Shown here: one piece after another, positions 43,942 through 52,729 of the stretch
Layout: each line of letters opens with the position of its first letter
How positions within the stretch are numbered: the first letter of the stretch is position 1
NCBI GenBank assembly: GCA_016716965.1
Contig: JADJUP010000052.1
Location: 1-64,000, forward strand
Reading direction: 5' to 3'
Length of the DNA stretch: 64,000 nucleotides
Source: Sulfuritalea sp.
GTDB lineage: Bacteria > Pseudomonadota > Gammaproteobacteria > Burkholderiales > Rhodocyclaceae
Made by a program: the position numbers and the translations under genes
The notes under the pieces: model-generated
Told to the model about the DNA's origin: nothing
Databases searched by the model: none
The model's input: the letters and a program-made list of their open reading frames with translations, nothing else

Positions 43942-45642
43942 ATGGCCAACATAGTCGAAGTGAAAGTCCCCGACATCGGCGACTTCAAGGATGTGCCGGT
44001 GATCGAGTTGCTGGTCAAGGTCGGCGACGTGGTCAAAGCCGAGGATTCGCTGGTCACGCTGGAATCCGACAAGGCGACCATGGACGTGCCCTCGCCGGTT
44101 TCCGGCGTGGTCACCGAGATCAAGCTCAAGATCGGCGACAAGGTGGCCGAAGGCAGCCTGGTCGCGCTGATCGACAGCGCCGCCGCAGGCGCGGTCGCGG
44201 CCCCGGCTCCCGCCGCCGCGCCGGCCCCGGTCGCGGCCCCGGCAGCGGCGGTCGCCGCGCCCGTCGCGGCTGCAGCGCCCGCGGCCGCGGCGAGCGTGGT
44301 CGAGGTCAAGGTTCCGGACATCGGCGACTTCAAGGACGTGCCGATCATCGAACTGCTGGTCAAGGTCGGCGACACCGTCAAGGCGGAAGATTCGCTGATG
44401 ACCCTGGAATCGGACAAGGCGACGATGGATATTCCATCGCCCGTTTCAGGCGTAGTGACTGAATTGAAGGTCAAGGTCGGTGACAAGGTTGCGGAGGGTG
44501 TGGTGCTGGCGCTGGTAAAAGTCGGCGCCGGCGCTACGGCAGCCGCGGCCGCTCCGGCAGTTGCACCGGTCGTCGCCAGCGCCGCGCCCGCCGCTGCGCC
44601 AGTCGCCGCAGCGGTCGCTGCACCAACGGCAAATGCCGTGGTGGACACCCGTCCCGGCGCCGCCGAGTCGATCGCCGCGCCGTTGCGCGTCGCGATGCCG
44701 ACTCCGGCGCAACGCCTTCAAGGCAATGCGGCGCATGCCAGTCCTTCGGTGCGCCGTTTTGCGCGCGAACTTGGGGTCGATGTCGCCAAAGTGCCGGGCA
44801 GCGGGCCCAAGGGCCGCATCCTGCAAAGCGATGTCCAGGCCTATGTCAAGGGCGTGCTCAGCGCACCGCCTCCGGCGGCGCCCGCGGCGGCCGCTTCCGG
44901 CGGGGGCCTCGACCTGCTGCCCTGGCCGAAGATCGACTTCTCGAAGTTCGGCGCGGTCGACGTGCAGCCGCTGTCGCGCATCAAGAAGATTTCCGGCGCC
45001 AACCTGTCGCGCAACTGGGTCATGATCCCGGCCGTCACCTATCACGAGGACGCCGACATCACCGACCTGGAAGCCTTCCGCGTCCAGATCAACAAGGAGA
45101 ACGAAAAGGCCGGCGGCGCCAAGCTGACCATGCTCGCCTTCCTGATCAAGGCCTGCGTCAAGGCGATGCAGAAATACCCCGAGTTCAACTCGTCGATCGA
45201 CGGCGACAACCTGGTGATGAAGAAGTATTTCAACATCGGCTTTGCCGCCGATACGCCCAACGGCCTGATGGTGCCGGTGATCAAGAATGCCGACAGCAAG
45301 GGCGTGTTCGAACTGGCGAAGGAGAGCGGTGAACTGGCGAAGCAGGCGCGCGACGGCAAGCTGAAGCCCGCCGACATGCAGGGCGCCTGCTTCACGATTT
45401 CCAGCCTGGGCGGCATCGGCGGCACCTACTTCGCGCCCATCGTCAATGCGCCGGAAGTGGCCATCCTCGGCGTGAACAAGTCGGCGATGAAGCCGGTGTG
45501 GGACGGCAAGCAATTCGTGCCGCGCCTGACCCTGCCGCTGTCGCTGACGGCGGACCACCGCGTCATCGACGGTGCGCTGGCGACCCGCTTCAATGTCTAT
45601 CTGGCGCAACTGTTGGCCGACATGCGGAGAAGCATGTTGTGA
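43942..45642 (+). CDS. aceF: Dihydrolipoyl acetyltransferase, E2 of pyruvate dehydrogenase
   Basis: The 566-residue E2 has two N-terminal lipoyl domains (about residues 1-76 and 119-193), each with the lipoylated lysine in ESDKATMD, joined by Ala/Pro-rich linkers. A peripheral subunit-binding domain (about 265-300, SPSVRRFARELGVD) follows, then the catalytic domain with the active His in DHRVIDGA. The second linker begins with VGAGATAAAA, encoded by a dispersed-repeat variant. The gene is 3 bases after aceE. Confidence 0.98.
   Translation: MANIVEVKVPDIGDFKDVPVIELLVKVGDVVKAEDSLVTLESDKATMDVPSPVSGVVTEIKLKIGDKVAEGSLVALIDSAAAGAVAAPAPAAAPAPVAAPAAAVAAPVAAAAPAAAASVVEVKVPDIGDFKDVPIIELLVKVGDTVKAEDSLMTLESDKATMDIPSPVSGVVTELKVKVGDKVAEGVVLALVKVGAGATAAAAAPAVAPVVASAAPAAAPVAAAVAAPTANAVVDTRPGAAESIAAPLRVAMPTPAQRLQGNAAHASPSVRRFARELGVDVAKVPGSGPKGRILQSDVQAYVKGVLSAPPPAAPAAAASGGGLDLLPWPKIDFSKFGAVDVQPLSRIKKISGANLSRNWVMIPAVTYHEDADITDLEAFRVQINKENEKAGGAKLTMLAFLIKACVKAMQKYPEFNSSIDGDNLVMKKYFNIGFAADTPNGLMVPVIKNADSKGVFELAKESGELAKQARDGKLKPADMQGACFTISSLGGIGGTYFAPIVNAPEVAILGVNKSAMKPVWDGKQFVPRLTLPLSLTADHRVIDGALATRFNVYLAQLLADMRRSML
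44521..44541 (-). repeat. Dispersed repeat variant, copy 12 (inside aceF linker)
   Basis: AAA precedes GTCGGCGCCGGCGCTACGGC, two differences from the core over these 20 bases. It is read as VGAGATA at the border of the second lipoyl domain and the linker. Confidence 0.5.
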
Positions 45643-46220
45643 CGACGCTCACCGTGGTCAAGAAGGGTGAGGTCGTGGCGATCGCCGCCGACGGCCTCAC
45701 CACCTTCGGCGACACTCGGCTCGCGCGCAGCTACAAGGGCGAGCATGACAAGATCCTCGACATCGCCGGTTCCAGGATCGCGATTTGCGGCTCCTCGGCG
45801 CATCATCTGGTGTTGCTGTCCGCCTTCTCCAGGCTGGAGGACGTGAAGCTGGGCTCCCGAATGGAAGTCTACGAGACGTTCCGCCGCCTGCACCCGATCC
45901 TCAAGGAGCACGCCTTCCTCAATCCCAAGGAAGACGAGGACGATCCCTACGAGAGTTCGCAGATCACCGCCCTGATCGCCAATACCACCGGCATCTACGG
46001 CGTCTATTCCTATCGCGAGGTGTTCGAGTTCGACCGCGTCTGGGCCGCCGGCTCGGGCCGCAGCTTTGCGCTCGGCGCGATGCACGCGCTCTACGACGGC
46101 GGCATGTCGGCCGCCGAAATTGCGCGGGCGGGCGTTGCTGCCGGCATCGAATTCGATACCTCCTCCGGGCCGCCGATCGTGGTCCATGAATTCACACTGG
46201 AAGGAAAACCCAATGAGTGA
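45639..46220 (+). CDS. HslV-like Ntn hydrolase in the pyruvate dehydrogenase operon
   Basis: From the GTG at 45639, which overlaps the aceF stop as GTGA, the product is 193 residues. After loss of the initiator Met it would begin TTLTVVKKGEVVAIAADG, aligning with HslV: Thr1, Asp17, Gly18, Thr21, Gly23 and Thr25 coincide, and DKI at 36-38 corresponds to the catalytic lysine region of proteasome beta subunits. The C-terminal half (RVWAAGSGRSFALGAMHALY) carries the GSG motif of the family. No HslU partner gene is nearby. Its overlap with both aceF and lpdA places it firmly in the operon; a role in turnover of complex subunits is speculation. Confidence 0.8.
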   Translation: MTTLTVVKKGEVVAIAADGLTTFGDTRLARSYKGEHDKILDIAGSRIAICGSSAHHLVLLSAFSRLEDVKLGSRMEVYETFRRLHPILKEHAFLNPKEDEDDPYESSQITALIANTTGIYGVYSYREVFEFDRVWAAGSGRSFALGAMHALYDGGMSAAEIARAGVAAGIEFDTSSGPPIVVHEFTLEGKPNE

Positions 46221-48006
46221 CGTCGTTGAAGTGAAAGTACCCGACATCGGCGACTTCAAGGATGTACCGGTCATCGAAGTGCTGGTGAAGGTCGGCGATA
46301 CGGTCAAGGCCGAGGATTCGCTGATCACGCTGGAGTCCGACAAGGCCACGATGGACGTGCCGTCACCGGTGTCGGGCGTGGTGACGGAACTCAACATCAA
46401 GGTAGGTGACAAGGTGGCGGAGGGCACGCTGGTGGCAATGGTGAAAACCAAATCAGCCACAGAGGGCACAGAGAACACAGAGAAAATCGTTGCAGCGCCG
46501 GCACCCGCCGTATCGCCGGCGCCGACTATTGTGGCCCCCGCTGGTGGCATCGGAAAATTCGCCGGCAAGGCCGACCTCGAATGCGAAATGCTGGTGCTCG
46601 GTGCCGGCCCCGGCGGCTACTCGGCGGCATTCCGCGCCGCCGACCTCGGCATGAAAACCGTCATCGTCGAACGCTATGCGACGCTGGGCGGCGTCTGCCT
46701 CAACGTCGGCTGCATTCCGTCCAAGGCGTTGCTGCATGTCGCCGCGGTGATGGAAGAGGCCGAGCATGCGAGTGAGCTCGGCGTCAGCTTCGCTGCACCC
46801 AAGGTCGACATCGACAAGTTGCGCGCGCACAAGGAGAAAGTGGTCGGCAAGCTGACCGGCGGCCTGGCCGGGATGGCCAAGGCGCGCAAGGTGGAAACCG
46901 TGCGCGGCTACGGCCACTTCCTCGACGCCAACCACCTGGAGGTCGAGGAGACCACGGGCACGTCGCAAGACAAGACCGGCGCCAGGAAGGTGATCCGTTT
47001 CCAGAAGTGCATCATCGCTGCCGGCAGTGCGGCCTTCCACCTGCCTTTCATCCCCAAGGATCCGCGCATCGTCGATTCCACCGGCGCGCTGGAACTTCGC
47101 TTCGTGCCCAAGCGCATGCTGGTGATAGGCGGCGGCATTATTGGCCTGGAAATGGCGACGGTGTACTCCACGCTCGGTTCGAAAGTGGATGTGGTCGAAA
47201 TGCTTGACGGCCTGATGCAGGGACCGGATCGCGACCTGGTCAAGGTCTGGGAAAAGCAGAACGCCAAGCGCTTCGAAAAGATCATGCTCAAGACCAAGAC
47301 CGTTGCCGTGGATGCCAAACCGGATGGTCTCTGGGTCAAGTTCGAGGGTGAGCAGGCTCCGGCCGAGGCGCAGTGCTACGACATGATCCTGCAATCGGCG
47401 GGACGCTCGCCCAACGGCAAGAAGATCGGCGCCGAGATGGCGGGTGTGGTGGTCAACGAGCGCGGCTTCATTCCGGTCGATAACCAGATGCGCACCGGTG
47501 TGCCGCACATCTTCGCCATCGGCGACATCGTCGGCAACCCCATGCTGGCGCACAAGGCGGTGCATGAGGCGCACGTCGCAGCAGAAGCCGCGGCTGGGCA
47601 GAAGAGCTACTTCGACGCGACGGTGATCCCCGGCGTTGCCTATACTCATCCCGAGGTAGCCTGGGTTGGCGTCGGCGAAGACGAGGCGAAGAAAGCCGGG
47701 CGCAAGGTCAGCGTCGCCAAGTTCCCCTGGGCCGCCTCCGGGCGCGCCATCGCCAACGGTGCTGACTACGGTTTCACCAAGCTGGTGTTCGACGAAGAGA
47801 CGCATCGCGTCATCGGTGGCAGCATCGTCGGCCCCAATGCCGGAGACATGATCGGCGAGGTCGCGCTGGCCATCGAGATGGGCGCCGACGCGGTGGATAT
47901 CGGCAAGACCATCCATCCGCATCCGACGCTGGGCGAAACCATAGGCATGGCGGCGGAAGTCGCCCACGGATCTTGCACGGACCTGCCGCCGATGCGCAAG
48001 AAGTGA
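46213..48006 (+). CDS. lpdA: Dihydrolipoamide dehydrogenase (E3) with N-terminal lipoyl domain
   Basis: The 597-residue E3 reoxidises the lipoyl arm. It carries one lipoyl domain (about residues 1-77, lysine in ESDKATMD), a linker (about 78-118), then the FAD flavoprotein with GAGPGGYSAAFRAADLG, the redox disulfide GGVCLNVGCIPSK, the NAD loop VIGGGIIGLEMATVY and the C-terminal catalytic HPHPTLGE. The linker is made largely of two translated dispersed elements (46446-46489 and 46507-46530). Its start overlaps the Ntn hydrolase gene by 8 bases. Confidence 0.97.
   Translation: MSDVVEVKVPDIGDFKDVPVIEVLVKVGDTVKAEDSLITLESDKATMDVPSPVSGVVTELNIKVGDKVAEGTLVAMVKTKSATEGTENTEKIVAAPAPAVSPAPTIVAPAGGIGKFAGKADLECEMLVLGAGPGGYSAAFRAADLGMKTVIVERYATLGGVCLNVGCIPSKALLHVAAVMEEAEHASELGVSFAAPKVDIDKLRAHKEKVVGKLTGGLAGMAKARKVETVRGYGHFLDANHLEVEETTGTSQDKTGARKVIRFQKCIIAAGSAAFHLPFIPKDPRIVDSTGALELRFVPKRMLVIGGGIIGLEMATVYSTLGSKVDVVEMLDGLMQGPDRDLVKVWEKQNAKRFEKIMLKTKTVAVDAKPDGLWVKFEGEQAPAEAQCYDMILQSAGRSPNGKKIGAEMAGVVVNERGFIPVDNQMRTGVPHIFAIGDIVGNPMLAHKAVHEAHVAAEAAAGQKSYFDATVIPGVAYTHPEVAWVGVGEDEAKKAGRKVSVAKFPWAASGRAIANGADYGFTKLVFDEETHRVIGGSIVGPNAGDMIGEVALAIEMGADAVDIGKTIHPHPTLGETIGMAAEVAHGSCTDLPPMRKK
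46446..46489 (+). repeat. CACAGAG-type element translated in the LpdA linker
   Basis: The segment has three spaced CACAGAG units (CCACAGAGGGCACAGAG, then AACACAGAG), resembling short extragenic elements scattered in many proteobacterial genomes. Here it is in frame and read as SATEGTENTEK. Confidence 0.65.
46507..46530 (+). repeat. Dispersed repeat, copy 13 (inside lpdA linker)
   Basis: GCCGTATCGCCGGCGCCGAC matches the core at 19 of 20 positions. It is read as AVSPAPT, 17 bases after the CACAGAG element. Confidence 0.8.
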
Positions 48007-48035
48007 GTTGATCATGCGGTAGACTGGTTGGCACT

Positions 48036-49739
48036 GTGTTCTCCAAACTCATATCGCGGCTTCAGGACAGAAAGGTGCCCGACCATCCAATGGCGTCGGA
48101 CGCGGGCCTTGACGCCTTGCTCGACGGGCTTCCCGAGTCCGATCCGGGGCGCCTGTTGTTCGAGATAGACGGGCGCCTGGCCGACATGGAGGCGACCGTG
48201 CACGAGATCGGCCCGACGCTGGCATTGCGTGCCGTCGAACGGCTGGACCAGTTTTCACACTCCGCCGCGCGGTATTTGCTTGCGCGCTACCTGTCCCCCT
48301 CGGAACGCGAATACCTGGCCGATTCGGTCTGGTCCGCCCTGGAGTCGCACGCGGCACACTTGTTTCGCAGCTATCGGCTGCTCCTGACCCCCGGCCTCGA
48401 ACTGTCGACCGACGAAGAGAAACTGCGCATGGCGCGCTGCGCGGCCAGGGCGATGATGGCCTGGGCATTGCGCAAGAAGCTGCAACACTTCCGCTACCGC
48501 GTTCCGGGCGCGGAGCTTTGGCAGGACGCCCATGACCTGGCGCAGGTGCTGGCCCGCCTTTCGCTGCTGAAGACCAATGTCACGCCCTATCGCAATGAAG
48601 AGGTAACGACGCCTTTGGGCGAGTACCTGATCGGCCTCTACCTCGAGTTTGTTCCGATAAGCAACCTGGTTCCGCAGCAACTGGAATTCGTTGAAGCCTT
48701 CCTGCGTTCCTGTGGCGCGCTCGACCTCAGCACGGAGCCCCACAGCCAGAGCACGCATCGCATCGACCTGTCGCGGGGCGCCGGGCCACAGCGCCTGACG
48801 GGCGACGACGCCGGCGGCGACAAACTGCGCTACTGTTCGGTGCCGAAACTGCGCGGCGCGTTGATGAACCTCGCCAAACAGATCAAGGGCAAGGAGGGTG
48901 CTCCAGTCTGGATGGGTCTGCTGCCGGCCAGCGCGGAGCAGGTCGAACGCGCGATTGGAATCCTGTTGACCCATTGGGCGTCGAAGCCACCCAAGCGTGG
49001 CGGCGATCGGGTCAGCGGGGGCGGCGCCTTGCGCGTGATGTTCGGCTTCGGCAATGCGCGACGCATGGTTGCGGCCGCCCAGTTCGCCCGCAAGGGGCGT
49101 TCCATGAAGTACGAGGGGAACGATTTGGCGAGGATGATTCGGCAGTTCGAAGAGACTCGCTTCGGCAGGGTTGCCGCACCGGAAACCGCCGTATCGGAGA
49201 AAGCCGTTCCGCCGGACGCCGAGGAGGTCGCCAGCCCGATGGATATCCTGCTTCATCTCGAAGCCGCGGGCGCCCAGGCGCAAATGGAACAGTGGATATT
49301 GGCCGACCACAGTGTCACCGGCATCGGTGCGGTCGCGCCGGCCGTATTGTCCCGCCACCGCATCGGTGCACTGGTTTGTGTGCGCGAGTCGGAAGGAATC
49401 GACTGGCGCCTCGGCCTGATCCGCCGCATCGGTCGCGACAGCGCGAATCGACCCAGCATCGGCCTCGAAACACTGGCGTGGCCGTCGATCTGCGCCATGG
49501 CCAAGCCGGTCGGCGAGGAGAGCGCGTGGGCCCGCGTTGTCGATGGCGGCGGCGATGGCTGGTCCGATGCGATCATCGTCAGCCTGGACGGCAACCAGCT
49601 CATATTGCCGGCCGGGACCTTCGTCGAGCGAATGGAGGTTGACGTGCGCAGCGAGGCCGGGCGCTGGCGAGTGCGGCTTGAAGCCCTGCTCGACCATGGA
49701 GCGGACTACGATCGCATAGAATTCACCCCCATTTCCTGA
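48036..49739 (+). CDS. Unknown protein with a PilZ-like C-terminal region
   Basis: The 567-residue soluble protein starts at a GTG with no good ribosome-binding site; an ATG at 48090 is possible. Residues about 1-330 are helical without a known motif. The C-terminal part (about 400-567) is beta-rich and contains ADHSVTGIG near residue 423, which fits the D/N-x-S-x-x-G motif of PilZ domains, followed by WRLGLIRRIGRDS. The RxxxR motif needed for c-di-GMP binding was not found, so a degenerate PilZ fold is the most that can be said. It lies between lpdA and rpiA in the same direction. Confidence 0.6.
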   Translation: MFSKLISRLQDRKVPDHPMASDAGLDALLDGLPESDPGRLLFEIDGRLADMEATVHEIGPTLALRAVERLDQFSHSAARYLLARYLSPSEREYLADSVWSALESHAAHLFRSYRLLLTPGLELSTDEEKLRMARCAARAMMAWALRKKLQHFRYRVPGAELWQDAHDLAQVLARLSLLKTNVTPYRNEEVTTPLGEYLIGLYLEFVPISNLVPQQLEFVEAFLRSCGALDLSTEPHSQSTHRIDLSRGAGPQRLTGDDAGGDKLRYCSVPKLRGALMNLAKQIKGKEGAPVWMGLLPASAEQVERAIGILLTHWASKPPKRGGDRVSGGGALRVMFGFGNARRMVAAAQFARKGRSMKYEGNDLARMIRQFEETRFGRVAAPETAVSEKAVPPDAEEVASPMDILLHLEAAGAQAQMEQWILADHSVTGIGAVAPAVLSRHRIGALVCVRESEGIDWRLGLIRRIGRDSANRPSIGLETLAWPSICAMAKPVGEESAWARVVDGGGDGWSDAIIVSLDGNQLILPAGTFVERMEVDVRSEAGRWRVRLEALLDHGADYDRIEFTPIS

Positions 49740-49746
49740 GGCATCA

Positions 49747-50418
49747 ATGACACAAGACGAACTGAAACAGGCGGTCGCCCGCGCGGCGCGAGACTACGTG
49801 GCGGACCGGCTGCCGGTCGGCGGCATCCTCGGCGTCGGCACCGGCAGCACGGCCAACTTCTTCATAGACGAGATCGCCGCGATCAAGGACCGCATCGGCG
49901 GCACGGTGGCGAGTTCGGAGGCCACGGCGAAGCGCTTGCAAGGCCACGGCATCCGCGTTCTCGATCTCAACGACGTCGATGGCATGGGCATCTATGTCGA
50001 TGGTGCCGACGAGATCGACGCCAGCATGGCCATGGTCAAGGGCGGTGGCGGTGCGTTGACGCGCGAAAAGATCGTCGCCGCCGTGGCGGAAACCTTCGTC
50101 TGCATCTGCGACGCGTCCAAACGCGTGCCGGTCATGGGCCGCTTCCCGTTGCCGGTCGAGGTGATCCCGATGTCCCGTGCCCATGTCAGCCGCGAACTGG
50201 CGAAACTCGGCGGTACGCCGAAGCTGCGCGAGGGTTTCGTCACCGACAACGGCAACCTGATCCTCGACGTGCATGGCCTGTCGATCACCGACCCGGTGGG
50301 CCTGGAAGATCACATCAACCAGGTCGTCGGCGTGGTCACCAACGGGCTGTTCGCGCGACGTGGCGCTGATGTGTTGTTGCTGGCGGCGCCGGATGGCGTG
50401 CAAACCTATTTGCGCTGA
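49747..50418 (+). CDS. rpiA: Ribose-5-phosphate isomerase A
   Basis: The 223-residue enzyme interconverts ribose 5-phosphate and ribulose 5-phosphate. It has GVGTGSTANFFID near the N-terminus, the catalytic DGADEID (about residues 85-91) and the KGGGGALTREK loop. It starts 7 bases after the preceding gene, implying co-transcription. Confidence 0.97.
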   Translation: MTQDELKQAVARAARDYVADRLPVGGILGVGTGSTANFFIDEIAAIKDRIGGTVASSEATAKRLQGHGIRVLDLNDVDGMGIYVDGADEIDASMAMVKGGGGALTREKIVAAVAETFVCICDASKRVPVMGRFPLPVEVIPMSRAHVSRELAKLGGTPKLREGFVTDNGNLILDVHGLSITDPVGLEDHINQVVGVVTNGLFARRGADVLLLAAPDGVQTYLR

Positions 50419-50488
50419 AACCAGGGCGCTGAAACATTACCGTCACACGCAGGGTCTATAGTCGCGGAATCGTAACCGGGATCGCACC

Positions 50489-51193
50489 ATGAACCAGGAA
50501 CACATCAGCCGTCAATTCGATGCCGACCTAGAGGGCCTGCGCTCGCGCGTCCTGGCGATGGGCGGCCTGGTCGAACAGCAACTGATCCGCGCCATGGACG
50601 GGCTGGAGTCGGGCGACATGGCCCAGATCGAGCAGGTGATCGCCAATGATCGCCAGGTCAATCGGCACGAGGTCGAGCTCGACGAAGCCTGCAATAACGT
50701 CATCGCCCGACGCCAGCCGGCCGCGATAGACCTGCGCATGATCATGACCGTGGTAAAGACCATCACCGACCTCGAACGCATCGGCGACGAGGCGAAGAAG
50801 ATCGCCAAGATGGCGCGCGACATCCACGGCAGCGATACCCGCTTCGTTCCCCGAGTCGACCTGCGGCCGCCGGCGGACATTGCGGTGGCCATGCTGCGCA
50901 AGGCGCTTGATGCCTTCGCCCGGCTCGATGTCAATGCCTCGGCCGAGGTGGTGCGTCAGGATCGCGACGTGGACGCCGGATTCAAGGCGGCGATGCGCCA
51001 GTTGATCACCTTCATGATGGAAGATCCGCGCACCATTTCCAGTTCGCTCGACCTGCTGTTCGTCGCCCGCTCGATCGAGCGCATCGGCGACCATGCGAAG
51101 AACATTTCCGAATACGTCGTGTACCTGGTGCGGGGCCGCGACGTGCGCCATATCGGACTCGAAGCGATAGAGAAGGAAGTCGCTTCCGGCTGA
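50489..51193 (+). CDS. phoU: Phosphate-signalling protein PhoU
   Basis: The 234-residue helical protein has two PhoU repeats (about residues 20-108 and 122-210) with the metal-binding E/D-x3-D motifs (DLERIGDEAKKIAKMA and SIERIGDHAKNISEYV). It dampens the PhoR/PhoB response when phosphate is sufficient. No pst genes or phoB/phoR are in the window. A TATAGT at 50457-50462 may be its -10, with no good -35. Confidence 0.96.
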   Translation: MNQEHISRQFDADLEGLRSRVLAMGGLVEQQLIRAMDGLESGDMAQIEQVIANDRQVNRHEVELDEACNNVIARRQPAAIDLRMIMTVVKTITDLERIGDEAKKIAKMARDIHGSDTRFVPRVDLRPPADIAVAMLRKALDAFARLDVNASAEVVRQDRDVDAGFKAAMRQLITFMMEDPRTISSSLDLLFVARSIERIGDHAKNISEYVVYLVRGRDVRHIGLEAIEKEVASG

Positions 51194-51258
51194 CTGAGGG
51201 CTGGGGGCGGTTTCCGCCGACTGTTCCGGCGTGTCCTTCCGCTGCCCTCGGGCGGTGC

Positions 51259-51528
51259 TTACTTCGGTGGAACGTAGCCGCCGACCTGGTCGGCACCATC
51301 GCCGAAGAAATGCTTGGTCACCTGTTCCGCGAGATATTTCCGGTGCTGTGCATCGGCAAGGCTGAGGCGGTTTTCATTGATGATCATCGTCTGCAACTTG
51401 ATCCACTGCTGCCACGCTTCCTTGGAGACGTTCTCGTAAAGCTTCTTGCCCATTTCGCCGGGCATGGGGGGCAGGTCGAGGCCTTCGGCCTCGCGTCCGA
51501 GCTTGATGCAATTGACCATGCGTGCCAC
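51259..51528 (-). CDS. yggX: Fe(2+)-trafficking protein YggX
   Basis: The 89-residue protein protects iron-sulfur clusters from oxidants. It has the conserved N-terminal Cys (MVNCIKLGREAEGLD) and SKEAWQQWIKLQTMIINE. The GTG at 51528 gives the family-standard MARMVNC start and has AAGGAAA upstream; the open frame beyond has no coding character. It is convergent with phoU and lies downstream of cheB. Confidence 0.94.
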   Translation of the reverse strand: MARMVNCIKLGREAEGLDLPPMPGEMGKKLYENVSKEAWQQWIKLQTMIINENRLSLADAQHRKYLAEQVTKHFFGDGADQVGGYVPPK

Positions 51529-51647
51529 GGTGTTTCCTTTCGCTAAGACTGCAACAGAAGGCGCACAGTTTACATTGAGTTCGACGGTCGTGCGTCGCCG
51601 GCAAGCCTTGCTTCTATCGCTTCCGCCAAGCCGGGCGGAGCATCGAA

Positions 51648-52721
51648 TCAGTTGCGTGCCGAGGCATTGTCCAGGGCGCGCAGCCGCGAAAGTATCCTCT
51701 CGGGAATCGTCTGCAGGCTGGCGACTTCGTCCAGCGCACCGATTTCCGCGGCTTCGCGCGGCATGCCATAGACGACACATGAAGCCTGGTCCTGGCCTAT
51801 GTTCCATGCGCCTGCCTCACGCATGGCAAGCAGCCCCTTGGCGCCGTCCTTGCCCATGCCGGTAAGGATCACTCCCAGCGAATGTTTTCGCGCCAGTTCG
51901 GCAATCGACCAGAACAGCACGTCGGCCGCGGGTCGATGGCGGTTCACCGGTTCATCCCGGGAAAGTTCCAGCACCAGGCCGCGGGGACTTTTCTTTACCC
52001 GCATGTGGGAGTGGCCGGGCGCCAGGTAGGCCATTCCGGGTTGCAGGCGCTCGCCGCCCTGGGCTTCGATCACCGTCAGCCGGGACAGGCTATCGAGCCG
52101 GCGCGCATAGGAAGGCGTGAAGGTTTCCGGCATGTGCTGGACCATGACGATGGGTGGCATTTCCTTTGGCAATGCACTCAGGACGTCCTTGATCGCCTCC
52201 GTGCCGCCAGTCGATGCGCCGATCGCGATCACCGTTTCGGCGAGCAGGTGCGACGAAAAGGCGGCCTTGGGCGGGGCCACAGCAGGCGCCGCCTGGCGCA
52301 CGATACGCGGCGCCGATTTCACCTGTGCGCCGGCGGCGACGCGAATCTTGTCGCGGATTTCCTCGCCATAGCTTTGCAGCATCGAGATGTTGTCGGCCCG
52401 CGGCTTGGGCAGGAAGTCGACCGCACCCAGTTCGAGGGCCTTCAGGGTGACTTCGGAGCCGGCGGCGGTCAGCGACGAGATCATGATCACCGGCATCGGC
52501 CGCAGGCGCATCAGCCGGTCCAGGAACTCGAGGCCGTCCATGCGCGGCATTTCCACGTCCAGGGTCAGGACGTCCGGATTGAGCGACTTGATCATCTCGC
52601 GGGCGACCATGGGATCGGGCGCGGCGCCGACCACTTCGAGGTCCGGTGCGCCGTTGATGATCTCGGTCAGCAGCGCCCGCATCAGGGCGGAATCATCGAC
52701 CACAAGTACTTTGATCGGCAT
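51648..52721 (-). CDS. cheB: Chemotaxis methylesterase/deamidase CheB
   Basis: The 357-residue response regulator removes methyl groups from receptors when phosphorylated. The receiver domain has the phospho-acceptor Asp55 in LTLDVEMP; the C-terminal esterase domain (about residues 165-350) has the catalytic Ser in IGASTGGTEAI, His in QHMPETF and Asp in GMGKDGA. It is 8 bases after cheD and ends the cluster. Confidence 0.97.
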   Translation of the reverse strand: MPIKVLVVDDSALMRALLTEIINGAPDLEVVGAAPDPMVAREMIKSLNPDVLTLDVEMPRMDGLEFLDRLMRLRPMPVIMISSLTAAGSEVTLKALELGAVDFLPKPRADNISMLQSYGEEIRDKIRVAAGAQVKSAPRIVRQAAPAVAPPKAAFSSHLLAETVIAIGASTGGTEAIKDVLSALPKEMPPIVMVQHMPETFTPSYARRLDSLSRLTVIEAQGGERLQPGMAYLAPGHSHMRVKKSPRGLVLELSRDEPVNRHRPAADVLFWSIAELARKHSLGVILTGMGKDGAKGLLAMREAGAWNIGQDQASCVVYGMPREAAEIGALDEVASLQTIPERILSRLRALDNASARN

Positions 52722-52729
52722 GGCGGGCC

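Noticed and set aside
46290..46315. GTCGGCGATACGG in the LpdA lipoyl domain resembling the repeat
   Set aside because: It encodes the conserved lipoyl-domain KVGDTV and lacks the middle six bases of the element.
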